Assembly (NCBI GenBank): GCA_037974335.1
Contig: CM075760.1
Location: 2,458,859 to 2,522,858 of the forward strand
DNA length: 64,000 nt
Reading direction: 5' to 3'
Origin: Prionace glauca
Lineage: Eukaryota > Chordata > Chondrichthyes > Carcharhiniformes > Carcharhinidae
Part shown: positions 32,332 through 44,699 of the stretch, piece after piece
Layout: each line of letters starts with the position of its first letter
Numbering within the stretch: the stretch's first letter is position 1
Made by a program: the position numbers and the translations under genes
The notes under the pieces: model-generated
Databases searched by the model: none
Told to the model about the DNA's origin: nothing
The model's input: the letters and a program-made list of their open reading frames with translations, nothing else

Positions 32332-33128
32332 TAAGACCATACAACATAGGAGCAGAATTAGGCTACTTGTCTTAGACGATGCCATCGAGCCTGCTCCGCC
32401 ATTCAATCATGGCTTTTATTTTTATCATCCCCATTCTCCTGTCTTTTCCTCATAACCCCCGACCCACTTCTTAACCAAGAATCTATTTATCTCTGCCTTA
32501 AAGACATTCAACGGCTTCTGCAGCAAAGTGTCCCAAGGATTCACCACTCTCTGGCTGAAGGAAAACCTCCTCATGTCTGTCTTAAGGATCATCCCTTTAA
32601 CCTGAGGTTGAACCCCTGCTTCTAGTTTTTCCTCCTAGTGGAAACATCATCTCCACATTCACTCTATCCCATCCTCGCAGTATCATGTACGTTTCAATGT
32701 GATTCGCCCCTCATTCTTTAAAACTCCAACTAATACAGACCCAAAGTTCTCAACCATTCCTCATACGTTAAGCTCTTCGTTCTGGGAACATTCTTGTGAA
32801 CGTCCTCCGGACCTTTTCCAAGGCCAGTACATCATTCCTTAGATACGGGGCCCAAAACTGCTCACAATGCTCCAAATGGGTTCTGACAGGAGCCTCGTCC
32901 AGCCTCAGTGCATGCCTGCTCTTCTGCTCGAGCCCTCTCTCGACATGAATGCTAACATTACATTTGTTTTCCTAACTACCAACTGAAACATTCACCTTAA
33001 ACGTACGAGAATTTTGAGCAAGAATTCCAAAGTCCCTTTGTGTTTCTGACTTCCTAACTATTTCCCCATTTAGAAAATAGTCTATGACTCCATTTCTCCT
33101 TCCAAAGTGCAGAGCCTTGCATATTTCT
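32332..33128 (-). mobile_element. Degraded LINE 3' half (family E)
   Basis: It matches the family E copy at 10.5 kb along its length, from AGACCATACAACATAGGAGC through TAGTTTTTCCTCCTAGTGGA to CATTTCTCCTTCCAAAGTGC. Frames are broken. Confidence 0.72.
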
Positions 33129-34139
33129 ATGGGGCCAATCTTTTTGTGTGTGTTTTTGTGGTCTTCTTGTGCATGTGGTAAGAATATTCTATAATATTTT
33201 CCTGGACTGACAAGCTACAGGGACATATGAGGTTTAAGAGGCTAGATGTTTTCAGACACGGTGACACTATTTCCAGCAAAATACATAATACATTTGAACA
33301 CTGTGATGGGAAAATATAATGAAACTGCTTCATATGTGTAGCTCAGAGTAATTTCAATAAGCGTAGTAATCAGCCTTTATTTCCCACATCGCTGTTAATA
33401 ATTACTACAAATCACCTTGAAGCAGGGAAGCGAGTAGAGATCTGGAGAGCTGTTGGAAAAAAATTACAGAGATTAACCCCTGCTAATTGAAAGCCCAATA
33501 ATGTAGTGATTAAAATTGACGATGCACAAAAGGAGAATGGACGGCTTGGAACAACTTCAGAGAGTTGCAGTTTATTTTTCATGCTGCTGTCCCTGAGTAA
33601 TTGGTGACCAATTCATTGGCTTGCAGCTCCCGAAGACATGATTCCTTCCCAAATGCAGGTGGAAATCTGCAACTGAACCAATTGGCAAACCGCTGCCAGT
33701 TAAATCAATTGGATTATTTCGAAATTTACTTTGCTGGACCTGACCACAGTTGGATTACTCTGCACCATTCTGGTCTCCGTTCCTCAGGAAATTTCTACGT
33801 GTCCTATTTTGAAACAAAGGATCGCAAGGAAGATCTTCCTGATGAGATGAATGTGCTCCATGTGAGGATAAATGGAGCCTACGCTTTCTAAAGGTTTGAA
33901 AATGAAGGATGTTGGCATTGAAAGGCAAAAACAAATAAATCTCTTGGGAGGACAAACAAGATAAATGGTTCGATATTTCTCTTTGAAGTTTGTTGCATCA
34001 GAAATTGACGGTGACGGTCACTTATGCTTAGGTTTTTACGATTGTTAAGTAAAACGTCTTAACTCCATTGCACATCTCAGTGTGTTTCTACCACAGAGAC
34101 AAAGATCACCACTTGGTCTCTAATCCTTGTTTCGTTGCT
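33129..34139. other. No recognised feature
   Basis: About 1 kb. A 96-codon plus-strand frame (33601-33891) has no recognisable domain and is not called. Confidence 0.5.
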
Positions 34140-34345
34140 GTTGCTGGTTAAAATCCTGGAACTCCCTTTCTAACGTCACTCTTTTATCGCAATGCCATGC
34201 GACTTGACCAGGGCAGTGGGAAGGGAAAATTCCTCCCGATGTGTTCCAAATCCAAGTGGACTGCAACCATTCTATAAGGTAACTCATCACCACCTCCGCA
34301 ATGACAGCAATGAATTAATCAAAGCCAGCATACCCTTATCCGATG
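34140..34345 (+). repeat. Interspersed repeat X, degraded 3' part
   Basis: It matches the right part of the copy at 57.8-58.4 kb: AAAATCCTGGAACTCCCT, GTGGACTGCAACCATTC and AACTCATCACCACCTCC. Confidence 0.55.
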
Positions 34346-36678
34346 ACCAACTTTTTTTTCCCAAAAACATTGATTGAATTAGTTTTCGGAAGGAGAGATA
34401 TTCAGGAACTAAAGAAACCAAATGACGGGTGCAGCTGAAATACCTGATTTGTAAAAGCATTTCAATAAACTGTTTCTTCATGTTGACATTGTAGCTTCTC
34501 AGCCTTACGGAATTGTGTACCAGAAATTGATGAAATTTTCAGTTATCCGCTTAACCATCTTGCCATATTTCAAACATTAGTTTCTGCAGGTCTATGTTCA
34601 GGTCCCTCTGAGCCTGCATTCCATTCAGAACAGTATGTTTAGTAATTTTGGTCGTCCCTCATTCCTCCTACCAAAACCGACACTTCAAACGTCTCTACAA
34701 TGTATTCCTCCCGCCACATGACTACACATTCCAAACAATATTGCTAGATGCTCTTCAGCTAACGTGCTGTCTAACGTGTTGTTAGCCTTCAGCTAACGTG
34801 TTGTTAGCCTTCAGCTAACAACAAAATGTTGTTGCACAATCTATCTATTTCAAAATTCAGTCTAATTAAATCACATTCTAAGTCCTTAGTAAATGCCAAG
34901 GGAAACAGTCCGTCTCGAATATGTCACTTGAAAAATCTACTGAATGCCTTCTTCCAGTGATAATAATCACTGATGTTAGACTGCACGTCTCTATACAAAG
35001 AATAACCAATCTTTGGAATTACCTTTTAGAAAAGTCGAAATCAATTCTCTTATTGACACTGAGATTGCTTAGGACGAGTGAATCACGAGAACTAATTCAC
35101 TCATTTATTGTTCATGGCTGAAGTTTATCCAATTTATATAATCCTGGCATTAATAGTAACATTGAAACGATTGGGACACCCATGCCCAGTATTGGCTCTA
35201 TCCTCGTTTATCTCGTCACAGATTGATGAGGAATCTAGATTTCATACACTTCCCATTCTGTCTATGGCCACTTTATTGAGGGACGGAGGCTTTCTTCATG
35301 ACTAAGGTATGATCACCTGACGTCTCAATGCAAAACTTACTTATTTTTTTCTGAGGTTTAGCCACTCCAGTTGTATTCACGTCCCTTGGAGTGTCACATT
35401 TATTAAATTCCTCAACAAAATAATCAGTTTCTACCTGAAAATCTGAAGGTGAATCATGTCCAGTCACAACCGGATTTTGTACTCATTGTACGATTGTAGG
35501 AATCGTAATACAGTTGTGAAGGGTCAGAGATTATTATTTTTGATTGATGAATGTTTCAGGAACGTGAGTCAATGAATGGAAGTCCAGCGAAAGACGGCAT
35601 TATCCCTGAGCCCAAATGTGTTGACTTGTACATTTTCTCTATGGATATTTCTTTTTCTTCAGCTGTTATTTGTTTTTTTAAAAACTACTGATAGCTGGTG
35701 CTGTGCTGTGAAATATCATGCGATAGAAAAGATGCTATATATGTATGGATTATTTAGTGACATTCACCGCAATATGCAGCGGGATTTCGCCCCGATGTCA
35801 CTAATAACCTGCGGTTCTGTATCATAAGGAACTAAAACAAGGAACTGATTCTCTCCTTCCAACTAGATGCGCTTATCTCTGCTTTCATGTCACCAACCGA
35901 TAGAAAACATGTGCCCCCATTTTAGGCACAGCCCAAATTATCTTTATTTATGAAAAAACACAGTTTGCTTGCGATAGGTACAGAGTGAACCAATGTCATG
36001 CAACTCAGTCTATGCTACTTTCAGTCCGTGTCACTCAGATGGCGTTATCTCAGCTATATTGCTGGGCGCGCCAATATACTTATTCGGTTCCTCTTCAATT
36101 TCTCAGACAGAAATTGCTGTAAAAGCGAGTGACCGTGAAGAATAAGTTGTGGGGCAGGGAACTGAAAATACCCCTTTGTAAACATCTCAGTTCGGCATTT
36201 TTTTTTCTTGCCAAGTAGTTGACAATAGTGTACAACATACTTCGCATCTTAACTGAAACAAACAGTCAGCAAGGGTCTAAAAGTGGATTAGTTGGACGGA
36301 TAGATTAATAAGTGTTTAAATATTTGTATCCATAAAAATCAGTCAAAGAATTGGAAAGAATGCATCGCAGTAGAATCAGACAATATCAATTCAACATGTT
36401 TTCAATTCCATCAGTTGTCTGATTCTGATATCTATTGACATGAGGCAGGTGATTGCTCACCCACGCTCAGTGGTGTGAAAGTAACTTGCATGAGCGCTAA
36501 TTTTCAGTTTCTGATACAATTACAGTTTTTTAACCGAAAGATTAGATCACAAATGAGTGTCTTTGCGTAAGGAATCACTGATAAATGTGATTATTAAATA
36601 CTATTCCTGTTTGTCCATCAACTAACCTCAATTCAGCTAAATTGATTGACTTACAATTATAAAGAAGTAGCGATGCAG
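34346..36678. other. Gene-poor stretch with one short tandem repeat
   Basis: About 2.3 kb. At 34753-34824 the string CTTCAGCTAACGTG with TGTTGTTAGC is repeated three times and is partly palindromic. Nothing else was recognised. Confidence 0.55.
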
Positions 36679-36825
36679 AATTTATGAATTATTTCATAAC
36701 TGTAATTTTCAGCTCACATGAAATAAATATGTAAATTGGGGACGAAGCCGCCCCATGTTGATTTGTTTTAACATCTGCAAGTTCGACTGATATTTCCGGC
36801 GAACCATGTAATTTGGGAGGCGGGG
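36679..36825. repeat. Duplicated block, left copy (unknown family)
   Basis: It aligns with 37866-38016, sharing ATGAATTATTTCATAA, ATTTTCAGCTCACATGAAAT, ATGTAAATTGGGGACGAA and CCGCCCCATGTTGATTTG. Same orientation, about 1.2 kb apart. No repeat family was recognised. Confidence 0.75.
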
Positions 36826-37865
36826 AAGGGGGCATGGGCAGTGTTGTTGGGTTCGCACAGTTGGATAAGAAGCAGAAAGCAAAGAAACGTGCAATGCAAT
36901 GGTATTACTACTGACATTCCTAAGAGTTGGCATATGAATAATAATAGCCAAATGGCTCATGATGTAAACTCTGTTAAATTCTAGTGAGGAGTTGCTTTGG
37001 CGAATGATGAGCGAGAAAACTGTGGATACCGTGAAAAGATCTAGTTTAACGAGGGAGCAAGGACACCCAGCCTCGGGATTCTCACAGTTAAAAGCAAATC
37101 CTGGTGATAAAATAAAAAGCGTTTTCATAAAACAAGCGCCAACTTTAGTTTTATTAATAAAGACATCGACTACAAAACTCAAGAAAGTTCTATCAAACCA
37201 TTATTAATACATGATAGTGTATCCGCTTGCGTATTTTGTTCAGGCCCAGGAGCCACACTTTAAGAAGAAGGTCACATTCTTGAAAGTGATATTTAGTAGT
37301 GACTGTGGATATCAGCTCTATTGAAAGAATGGAAAAAAAGGACTGTTCTTATAAAAATTAAGGCAAATAGAATTAAAGATGCGTTCAAAATGAATTGGCC
37401 ATGGTTTTGAATTGTTGTGGTATAAGGTGTGAGCACTCAAGGCTGTCAGTTTCAGGCAATAATGTCTATAAGACATGCAAATGTTAGAGAGAGAGACAGA
37501 TAAACGTACAATGTAAAAATGTCTTTCAATTGCACAGGGCTTGCCACACGTTTATAGTTCTTGTCTCCCTTCTATTCATAATGGTTTGCTCAATAATTTC
37601 TTCAACTAGCCATACTGTTCAGTCAGTGGATATTCCCATTATCTCACCGTCCAGTCTTGGTTATGGTCCTCCAGTTTCCCCCAATCATCTGTTTTGTCCT
37701 GTTCAACCATTGATGTATGTGAAAGCTGTTATTGTTGTAACCGCTGGGTCAGCCGCCTCTGGAGGTCAAGGTTTCAATTACCCGAGTAGAATTCGGTTAA
37801 TTTCCCATGATGCCAAGATGGAACTCTCATTACTGAGTTTGTCCATTCTGAAATCATTAATGCAA
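36826..37865. other. Spacer between the duplicated blocks
   Basis: About 1 kb. A 197-codon plus-strand frame (37530-38123) crosses from here into the right copy, shows no known domain, and is not called as a gene. Confidence 0.5.
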
Positions 37866-38016
37866 ATTATGAATTATTTCATAATCATAATTTTCAGCTC
37901 ACATGAAATGGAACATAAAGTATGTAAATTGGGGACGAAACCGCCCCATGTTGATTTGTTTAAACACCTGCAACTGAGACTGATATTCCCGGTGAGCCAT
38001 CTAATTTGGGAGGGGA
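37866..38016. repeat. Duplicated block, right copy (unknown family)
   Basis: Partner of 36679-36825 in direct orientation, with small indels such as an extra GGAACATAAAG-like stretch. Confidence 0.75.
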
Positions 38017-39204
38017 TCTTCAGGATTTTTAATATTTTATCCAGTCTTCCTTCTGGACCCTTTATCAAGTGCTATCTGTCCCAGTGGGGACATTCGCAGA
38101 CATTACACACACCAATGGCTTGACGGATCACAGTGGAATCCAACGGGCTTCGGATCTGTTGCTCTACTTTTCTCTCACGATTTTCCCAAGTCAAAAGGAC
38201 GTCTCCGAATCAAAATTATAGTCATGTATTAATATGAATACATTTTTTGCTTATTTTTTCTCCTCACTGGTCCTTCTGCCGTGGCAAAAATTGTTGTATA
38301 TCCTTTATTCACCGCCATTGTCTGCCCTCTTGCTTGGGATATACAAGATTCTTGTAACAGCAAACACAGAGACTCTAATTTGCATTGTAATAGACGCAGC
38401 TGTCACTGCCATTATTCTTACTTCTCAACAGTAATATTCCATTTCGCCACTTGGCTCGATTTCTCTCTGAGCATTCTAAATCCCCTGACCTTAGCCTTGG
38501 AAAGATTTGTTTGCACCCTTCCCCTCGTGATAGCTCGTAACTTCATTGAAGTTTTAATGTCAGCCACTTGTGACTAATAATAAATAAAAATTATGTACAA
38601 TGCTGTTGTGGTCATGGTCCATTGCACCACTGGCCAAGCTAATTGTTTAATGCACTCTTCCAACATGGACGCATCTCTGATCCAATCAAGGACCGAGCCA
38701 CAAGTTAAATGTCGTCCAAAAAATTATTCAGTGATTGGCAAACTGAACTGTGGCTACAATCGCCCACACACACTCCACAGAAGAACCTTGACCTGTCAGT
38801 CAGAAATTATGACCGTGTAGGGGAAATCTTGAATGCCTTAAAGGTATCTTGAAGAGAGTTAATCAACATTACAATTGCAGAATCATTACTGATGTGTTTC
38901 CGTGCTTTGCATGAGCAGATGGCAGAATGTTGAGTAAAACACCCAGGTCTGTCGACCCACCCATTCCATACCTTTCCCAGGAATTGGATTTTCCGTCCAC
39001 TCTTATATGTTCATTTTCCTTTGGTATACTCATCAGAAAAATGTTTAATTTTCCAAATCTTCTTCGTGTGCTGCACAACTCCTAATACCTGATGCTCTTC
39101 TGTAAATGGATCAGGTCTAATTTCTCCACAGCCAAAAATGTGTTGAGCTGTGGTAACAAATATTACATCTTCAACAATCAATCTTACGTTTTTAGTGTCT
39201 GACA
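38017..39204. other. No recognised feature
   Basis: About 1.2 kb without a supported gene or repeat. Confidence 0.5.
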
Positions 39205-39935
39205 CAAGAACATAAGAGCTAATAGCAGGAGTAAGCCATCTGGCCCCTCGAGCCTGCAGTGCCATTTTTTGGCTGATCTTTTTGTGAACTCAGCTCCACT
39301 TATCCGCCTGCTCACCATAACACTTAATTCCTTTACAATTCAAAAAGTTATCTATCCTTGCCTTAAAAACATTCACTGAGGTAGCCTCAACCGTTTCTCT
39401 GGGCAGGGAATTCCACAGATTCATAACTCTGTGTGTGAAGACGTCCTCCTCAATTCAGTCTTAAATCTGCTTCCCCTTATTTTGAGGTTGTGCCCCATAG
39501 TTCCAGTTTCACCCATCAGTGGAAACAACTTCCCTGCTTCTACCTTATCCAATCCCTTCATAATCTTATATGTTTCTATAAGATCTCCCTTCATTCTTCT
39601 GAATTTCAACGAGTACAGTCCCAGTCTTCTCTGTCTCTCCTCACAATCTAACCTTCTCAACTCTGAAATCAACCTAGTGAATTTCCTCGGCACCCGTTCA
39701 GGGCCAGTATATCCTTTCTCAAGTAAGGAGACACAGTACTCCAGGTATGGCCTCACCAGCACCTTATGTAGCTGCAACATCATCTTGCTGTTTTTAAACT
39801 CCATCCTCTAACAGAGAAGAACAAAATTCCATTTGCCTTCTTAATTACCTGTTGCACTTGCAAACCAGCTCCTTGAGATTCCTAACCAACTCCTTGAGAT
39901 TCCTCTCATGACCTAACATTATACACCATCTCCCA
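39205..39935 (-). mobile_element. LINE 3' fragment (family I)
   Basis: A partly open minus-strand frame reads MMLQLHKVLVRPYLEYCVSL, RKFTRLISELRRLDCEERQ and RRMKGDLIETYKIMKGLDKV, then RGHNLKIRGSRFKTELRR. This is CR1-like and related to family C, but more decayed. Confidence 0.75.
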
Positions 39936-39954
39936 AGCCAACGTGCCACAACCA

Positions 39955-40015
39955 ACCACCCCCCCCCCCCACCCCCCCCCCCCCCCACCCCCACCACCAC
40001 CACAACCACCATCCC
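39955..40015. repeat. Poly-C and CCA low-complexity tract
   Basis: Runs of C broken by single A bases pass into CCACCACCA. Length is probably unstable and prone to assembly error. Confidence 0.9.
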
Positions 40016-40199
40016 TCAGAATGTGAATCAGTCATAATGATGACTGATCTAAACATCTATTTGGGTTTCCCATATCTAATTATCCCTTCTGGACGGACAT
40101 TTAGTCGGTTCCTGATTTCACAAGTTGATGGCACCAATGGCAGGTTTGTAATACGAGAAGAGATCATATATTCAGCAGAGTCAGTTGAGATCATATATT

Positions 40200-40615
40200 C
40201 AGCAGAGTTGAGAAGAGTGAGACAGGATCTCTAAGAAACTTATAAAATTCTAAAAGGGTTAGACTGGTTTGATTCAGAAAATAAATGTTCCCAATGGTGG
40301 GAGAGTCCAGAACTAGAGGTCATATTTTGAGAATAAGCGGTAAACCTTACTTGACTGAGGTAAGGAGGAATTTATTCACCCAGAGAGTGATGAATCCGCA
40401 GAATTCACGACCGCAGAAAGTAGCTGAGGACAAAACATTGCGTGATTTCAAGAAGAAATTGAATACAGCTCTTGAGGCTAAAGCGATCAATGGATTTGGG
40501 GGAAGGGCGGGTCAGGATGTAGATTTTGATCATCAGCCATAATCTAAATGAATGGTGGAGCAGACTTGAACAGCTGAATAGCATACTCCTGTTTCTATTT
40601 CTGATGTCTGTTTCC
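40200..40615 (+). mobile_element. LINE 3' fragment (family I type, plus strand)
   Basis: It encodes FPMVGESRTRGHILRISG, YLTEVRRNLFTQRVMN and FKKKLNTALEAKAINGFGG, then a tail with GCATACTCCTGTTTCTATTT. This is the C-terminal end of a CR1-like reverse-transcriptase frame. Confidence 0.72.
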
Positions 40616-40880
40616 TATCAGTGCATTGAATGTACACATTGCAGTCCGAAATAATCACGAATACAATAAGCAATAACACCATATGTGGAAAGCAGAACAG
40701 AATTCATGTGCCATGTCTTGTTATAAACAGGCGAGTGCATCAGGCGAAGTCCTGCTGAAAACCTGAATTCTTGACCATATTCTTCAATGTTGAATGTCAG
40801 CAATAGGCTCCTGATGCGACCAGCAAGTCTCAGAACTTCTTGGAAACTCACAAAGGCCAATACCTGCAGTAGCTATGAGC

Positions 40881-43500
40881 CATGATGTGGAGATGCTGGC
40901 GGTGGATTGGGGGAAACACTGTAAGAAGTTTCACAACTTTGAGACTTTAATTTGCCTGGTATTTCCCCGGTATAGACTGGAAAGTGCATAGGGCTGGGGG
41001 CCTGGACGGGGAGGAATTTGTAAAATGTGTACAGGAAGGTTCTTTGCAACAATATGTAGATAGCCAAACCAGAGATGGGGCTATACTGGACCTAGTACTG
41101 GGAAATGAACCCGGTCAGGTCGTCAAAGTTTCAGTAGGGGAACATGTGGCAAATAGTGACCACAATTCTGTTAACTTTAGGATAGTAATGGACAAGGATG
41201 AGTGTTGTCCTACGAGTAGGATGCTAAATTAGTGAAAGGCTAACTATAGTCAGATTAGGCAAGGTTAGTCTCTGTTGATTGGGAGAGGCTGTTCGAGGGT
41301 AAGCCCACATCTGGCATGTGGGAGTCTTTTAAGGATAAGGCTGCAGGACTGGCACGTGCCTGTAAAAAGGAAGGATAGGAAAGGCAGGATTCGAGAGCCG
41401 TGGATAACCAGGGGGTATTGAGGATCAGATCAAAAAGAAAAGAATGGCGTATGTTAGGTCCAAGCAACTGAAAACAGACGGAGCGCTGCAGGAATACAGA
41501 GAAAGTAGGAAGGAACTCAAACGGGGAGTTAAAAGGGCAAAAAGAGGTCACGAAATGTTGTTGGCAGACAGGATTAAGGAGAACCCTAAGGCATACGTTA
41601 GGAACAAAAGAGTTGTCAGAGAAAAAATTGAGCCTCTCAGGGACAAAGGAGGTGAAATATGCTTAGAACCCAAGGGAACAGGGGACATCCTAAATGAATA
41701 CTTTGCATCAGTATTCACAAAGGAGAGGGACGTGTCGACTAGGAGTGTCTCAGAGGGAGGTATTGACCTGCCAGAGAAAATCTCAATTTCAAGGGAGGAA
41801 GTATTAGGTTTTTTATGGAGTGTTAAAGCTGACAAATCCCCAGGGCCTGATGGCATCTATCCTAGACTGCTCAGGGAGACAAGAGATGAAATTGCTGAGC
41901 CTCTGACGGAAATCTTTGTCTCTTCATTGGACAAAGGTGAAGCCCCAGAGGATTGGAGGATAGCGAATGTGGTACTGTTATTTAAGAAGGGTAGCAGGGA
42001 TAACCCAGGTAATTATAGGCTGGTGAGCTTGACGTCCGTGATAGGGAAGTTGTTGGAGAGGATTCTTAGAGATCGGATGTATGCACATTTAGAATGGAAC
42101 AATCTCATTCGTGACAGACAGCATGGTTTTGTAAGAGGGAGGTCATGCCTTACAAATTTGGTGGAGTTTTTTGAGGTGACGATAACAGTTGATGAAAGAA
42201 GGGCTGTGGATGTTGTCAAGATGGATTTTGACGAAGTCCCTCATGGCAGGTTGGTGAAAAATGTTAAGGCTCATGGGATACAAGAAGAGATGGCTAGATG
42301 GCTAGAGAACTGGCTTGGCCACAGGAGACAGTGGCTATCAATCAAGGGTCTTTATTGAGCTGAAGGTCTGTGACCAGTGGTGTTCCGCAGGGCTCGGTAC
42401 TGGGACCTCTGCTATTTGTGACATATGTAAATGATTTGGAAGAGGGAGTAACTTGTGTGATCAGTAAGTTTGCAGATGACACAAAGATGGCTGGACTTGC
42501 TGATAGTGATGAACGTTGTCGGGCAATACAGCAGGATATAGATAGGCTGGAAAATCGGGCAGAGAAATGGCAGATGGAATTTAATCCAGATAAATGCGAA
42601 GTGGTGCATTTTGGTAGAACTAATGTAGGGGGGAGTTTTACAATAAATGGCAGAACCATCAAGAGTGTAGAAACACAGAGGGACCTAGGTGTGCAAGTCC
42701 ACAGATCCTTGAAGGTGGCAGCACAGGTGGAGAAGGCGGCGAAGAAGGCATATTGTATGTTTGCCTTTATAGGAAGGGGTATAGAGTATAAAAACTGGGG
42801 TCTGATGTTGCAGCTGTATAGAACGTTGGTTAGGCCACATTTGGAGTACGGTGTCCAGTTCTGGTCGCCACACTACCAGAACGACATGGAGGATTTGGAG
42901 AGAGTGCAGAGGTGGTTTACCAGGATGTTGCCTGTTATGGAGGGTCTTAGCTATGAGGAGAGATTGGGTAAACTGGGGTTGTTCTCCCTGGAAAGATGGA
43001 GAATGAGGGGAGACCTAATAGAGGTATACAAAATTATGAAGGGTATTGATAGGGTGAACAGTGGGAAGCTTTTTTCCCAGGTGATGATCTCGAGGGGTCA
43101 CAGGCTGAAGGTGAGAGGGATGAGGTTTAACTCAGATATCAGAGGGACATTTTTTACACAAAGGGTGGTGGGGGCCTGGAATGCACTGCCAAGCAGGGTG
43201 ATGGAGGCCGACACGCTGGGATTGTTTAAGACTTATCTGGATAGTCACATGAGCAGACTGGGAATGGAGGGGTACAAATGAATGGTCTATTTGGGCCAAT
43301 GAGCGGCACAGACTTGGAGGGCCGATGGGCCTGCTCTCTGCGCTGTACTGTTCGTTGTTCTTTGTTCAACACCAGGTTAAAGTCCAACAGGTTTATTTGG
43401 TAAAAACACCACTAGCTTTCGGAACGCTGTTCCTTTGTCAGGTGAGTGTTCACAAACAGGGTGTTTAAAGCCACGCACAGCTTACAGAATAGTGCTTAGA
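40881..43500 (+). mobile_element. Penelope-type terminal repeat split by a LINE
   Basis: The left piece (40881-40936) has GATGTGGAGATGCTGGCGG and AACACTGTAAGAAG. The right piece (43366-43500) has CAACACCAGGTTAAAGTCCA, AGCTTTCGGAACGCTG and GTGTTCACAAACAGGGTG. Together they match the arms of the element at 9.0-9.6 kb. The LINE at 40937-43365 sits between them. Confidence 0.68.
40937..43365 (+). mobile_element. CR1-like LINE (family D), RT nearly open
   Basis: It starts in the endonuclease end region (SQTRDGAILDLVLGNEPGQV, 41.05-41.15 kb). Two frames then cover the linker and reverse transcriptase: 41444-42358 with DKSPGPDGIYPRLLRE and [17 protein letters not shown], and 42370-43281 with [23 protein letters not shown] and [16 protein letters not shown]. 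One frameshift and stop near 42.36 kb separates them. The protein ends SHMSRLGMEGYK. The 3' UTR ends TGTTCGTTGTTCTTTGTTC. Confidence 0.85.
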
Positions 43501-43646
43501 ATGCGAGTCTTTACAACTAATCTGCTATATAGCAGATTACTTCTATTTCTATTTCTACAATTTCTAGACATTGATTTATCGGGATGAATAAAGCAAAACA
43601 GACCTCATTGTGTGTATCTGACTGAGGTGAGGTTTTGTGCCTAATA

Positions 43647-44516
43647 TCAGATAAACACATTGTGATAATGTAACATCCATTCACTTTTAATGATTTTCAT
43701 AATTCCAGTAAATGGAAAATACACCACATTCTTCAGATCCTTGCTAAATTGTAACTGGGTCATTGCATAAATACATGCATTGTTGCAGCAGATCAGGAGT
43801 TGGAACATGAATCCCAGATCCTGAACAAAAATTGTTAGATACAATTGAATTTAATTTAAAAGATACACTTGGTCTTATAAACAATAAAGAGGCTAAAATT
43901 TCCCGATACTGCAAAGAGTAATTTGATGGATTGTCTTCAATTCTCTATTCGGGGACAGTTGGACTCTCCCCAGTCTTCTGTCTCTGAAGTGTCCCACGGA
44001 TTGTGCCCGACACTAGATTGTGTTTAACGGTTAACACATTGAACAGAAGAATCAACAGTAAAGGAAGAAACAGGTTAAAATATAATGTAAGTTTCAACAG
44101 TTCCCACGCTGGTGAGTAATAATATCAACATCTACAACACATAAATAGGGAGTTGTTGGAAAGCCAATATCGATCTTCACAAGTGAAGTTCCAGAAAGTG
44201 TTCTTTAGACCAACTGACTCACTGTTCTGAGAACCACAGCTGCTGTTTTCCCGGTGCAGTATTTCATTATCAGTTTCTTACAAGCAATGGCCATGAATCG
44301 ATCAAAGGTGAAAATGACAGTGAACCAGACAGAAGAACCAGCGACTGAAAAAAGCAGGACAGCATGGATGTTGCACACTTGAATATTATTCCTGAACTGA
44401 AACTGTTCAGTCAAATTAATGGGTATTTGCCTCAATATGAGATCGATGATAACAATCAGTAGATCTGCCACTGACATGGAAATTAGATAACGTGAAATAC
44501 ATTTGTCCGCATTTTT
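43647..44516 (-). pseudogene. Rhodopsin-class GPCR pseudogene, GPR139-like
   Basis: Behind a TTCCAACTCTAG acceptor, the minus strand reads KCISRYLISMSVADLLIVII (TM2), CNIHAVLLFSVAGSS (extracellular end of TM3), then FDRFMAIACKKL, where DRF replaces the DRY motif. Later pieces give LPLLLILLFNVLTVKH (TM5) and FMFQLLICCNNACIYAMTQ (TM7, with NNACIY in place of NPxxY). The order and the KKL..KYCTGKTAAVVLRTV string resemble the GPR139 group of receptors. Stops and frameshifts fall after TM3, in the second loop region and around TM6, so no full receptor can be made. TM1 would lie in an upstream exon that I did not find. Confidence 0.78.
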
Positions 44517-44699
44517 CTAGAGTTGGAATAAGAACCGTCAATCAGTTGAATGTAAGGAAGAGGGACACAATGAAATCAGATTTCAGACTGAGACCATGAG
44601 AAGCAGTCAGTCGGAATTCTGGGAAAGAGATGCAGCACTTTTAACAAATCCACACACAGAATAGAATGGCTTCACCTGTTCTATTTGAGGCAAGATTTA

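Noticed and set aside
33601-33891. 96-codon plus-strand frame
   Set aside because: No family match, no splice or promoter context, not repeated elsewhere.
37530-38123. 197-codon open frame
   Set aside because: No domain or signature, and it overlaps a duplicated non-coding block. Probably chance in AT-rich DNA.
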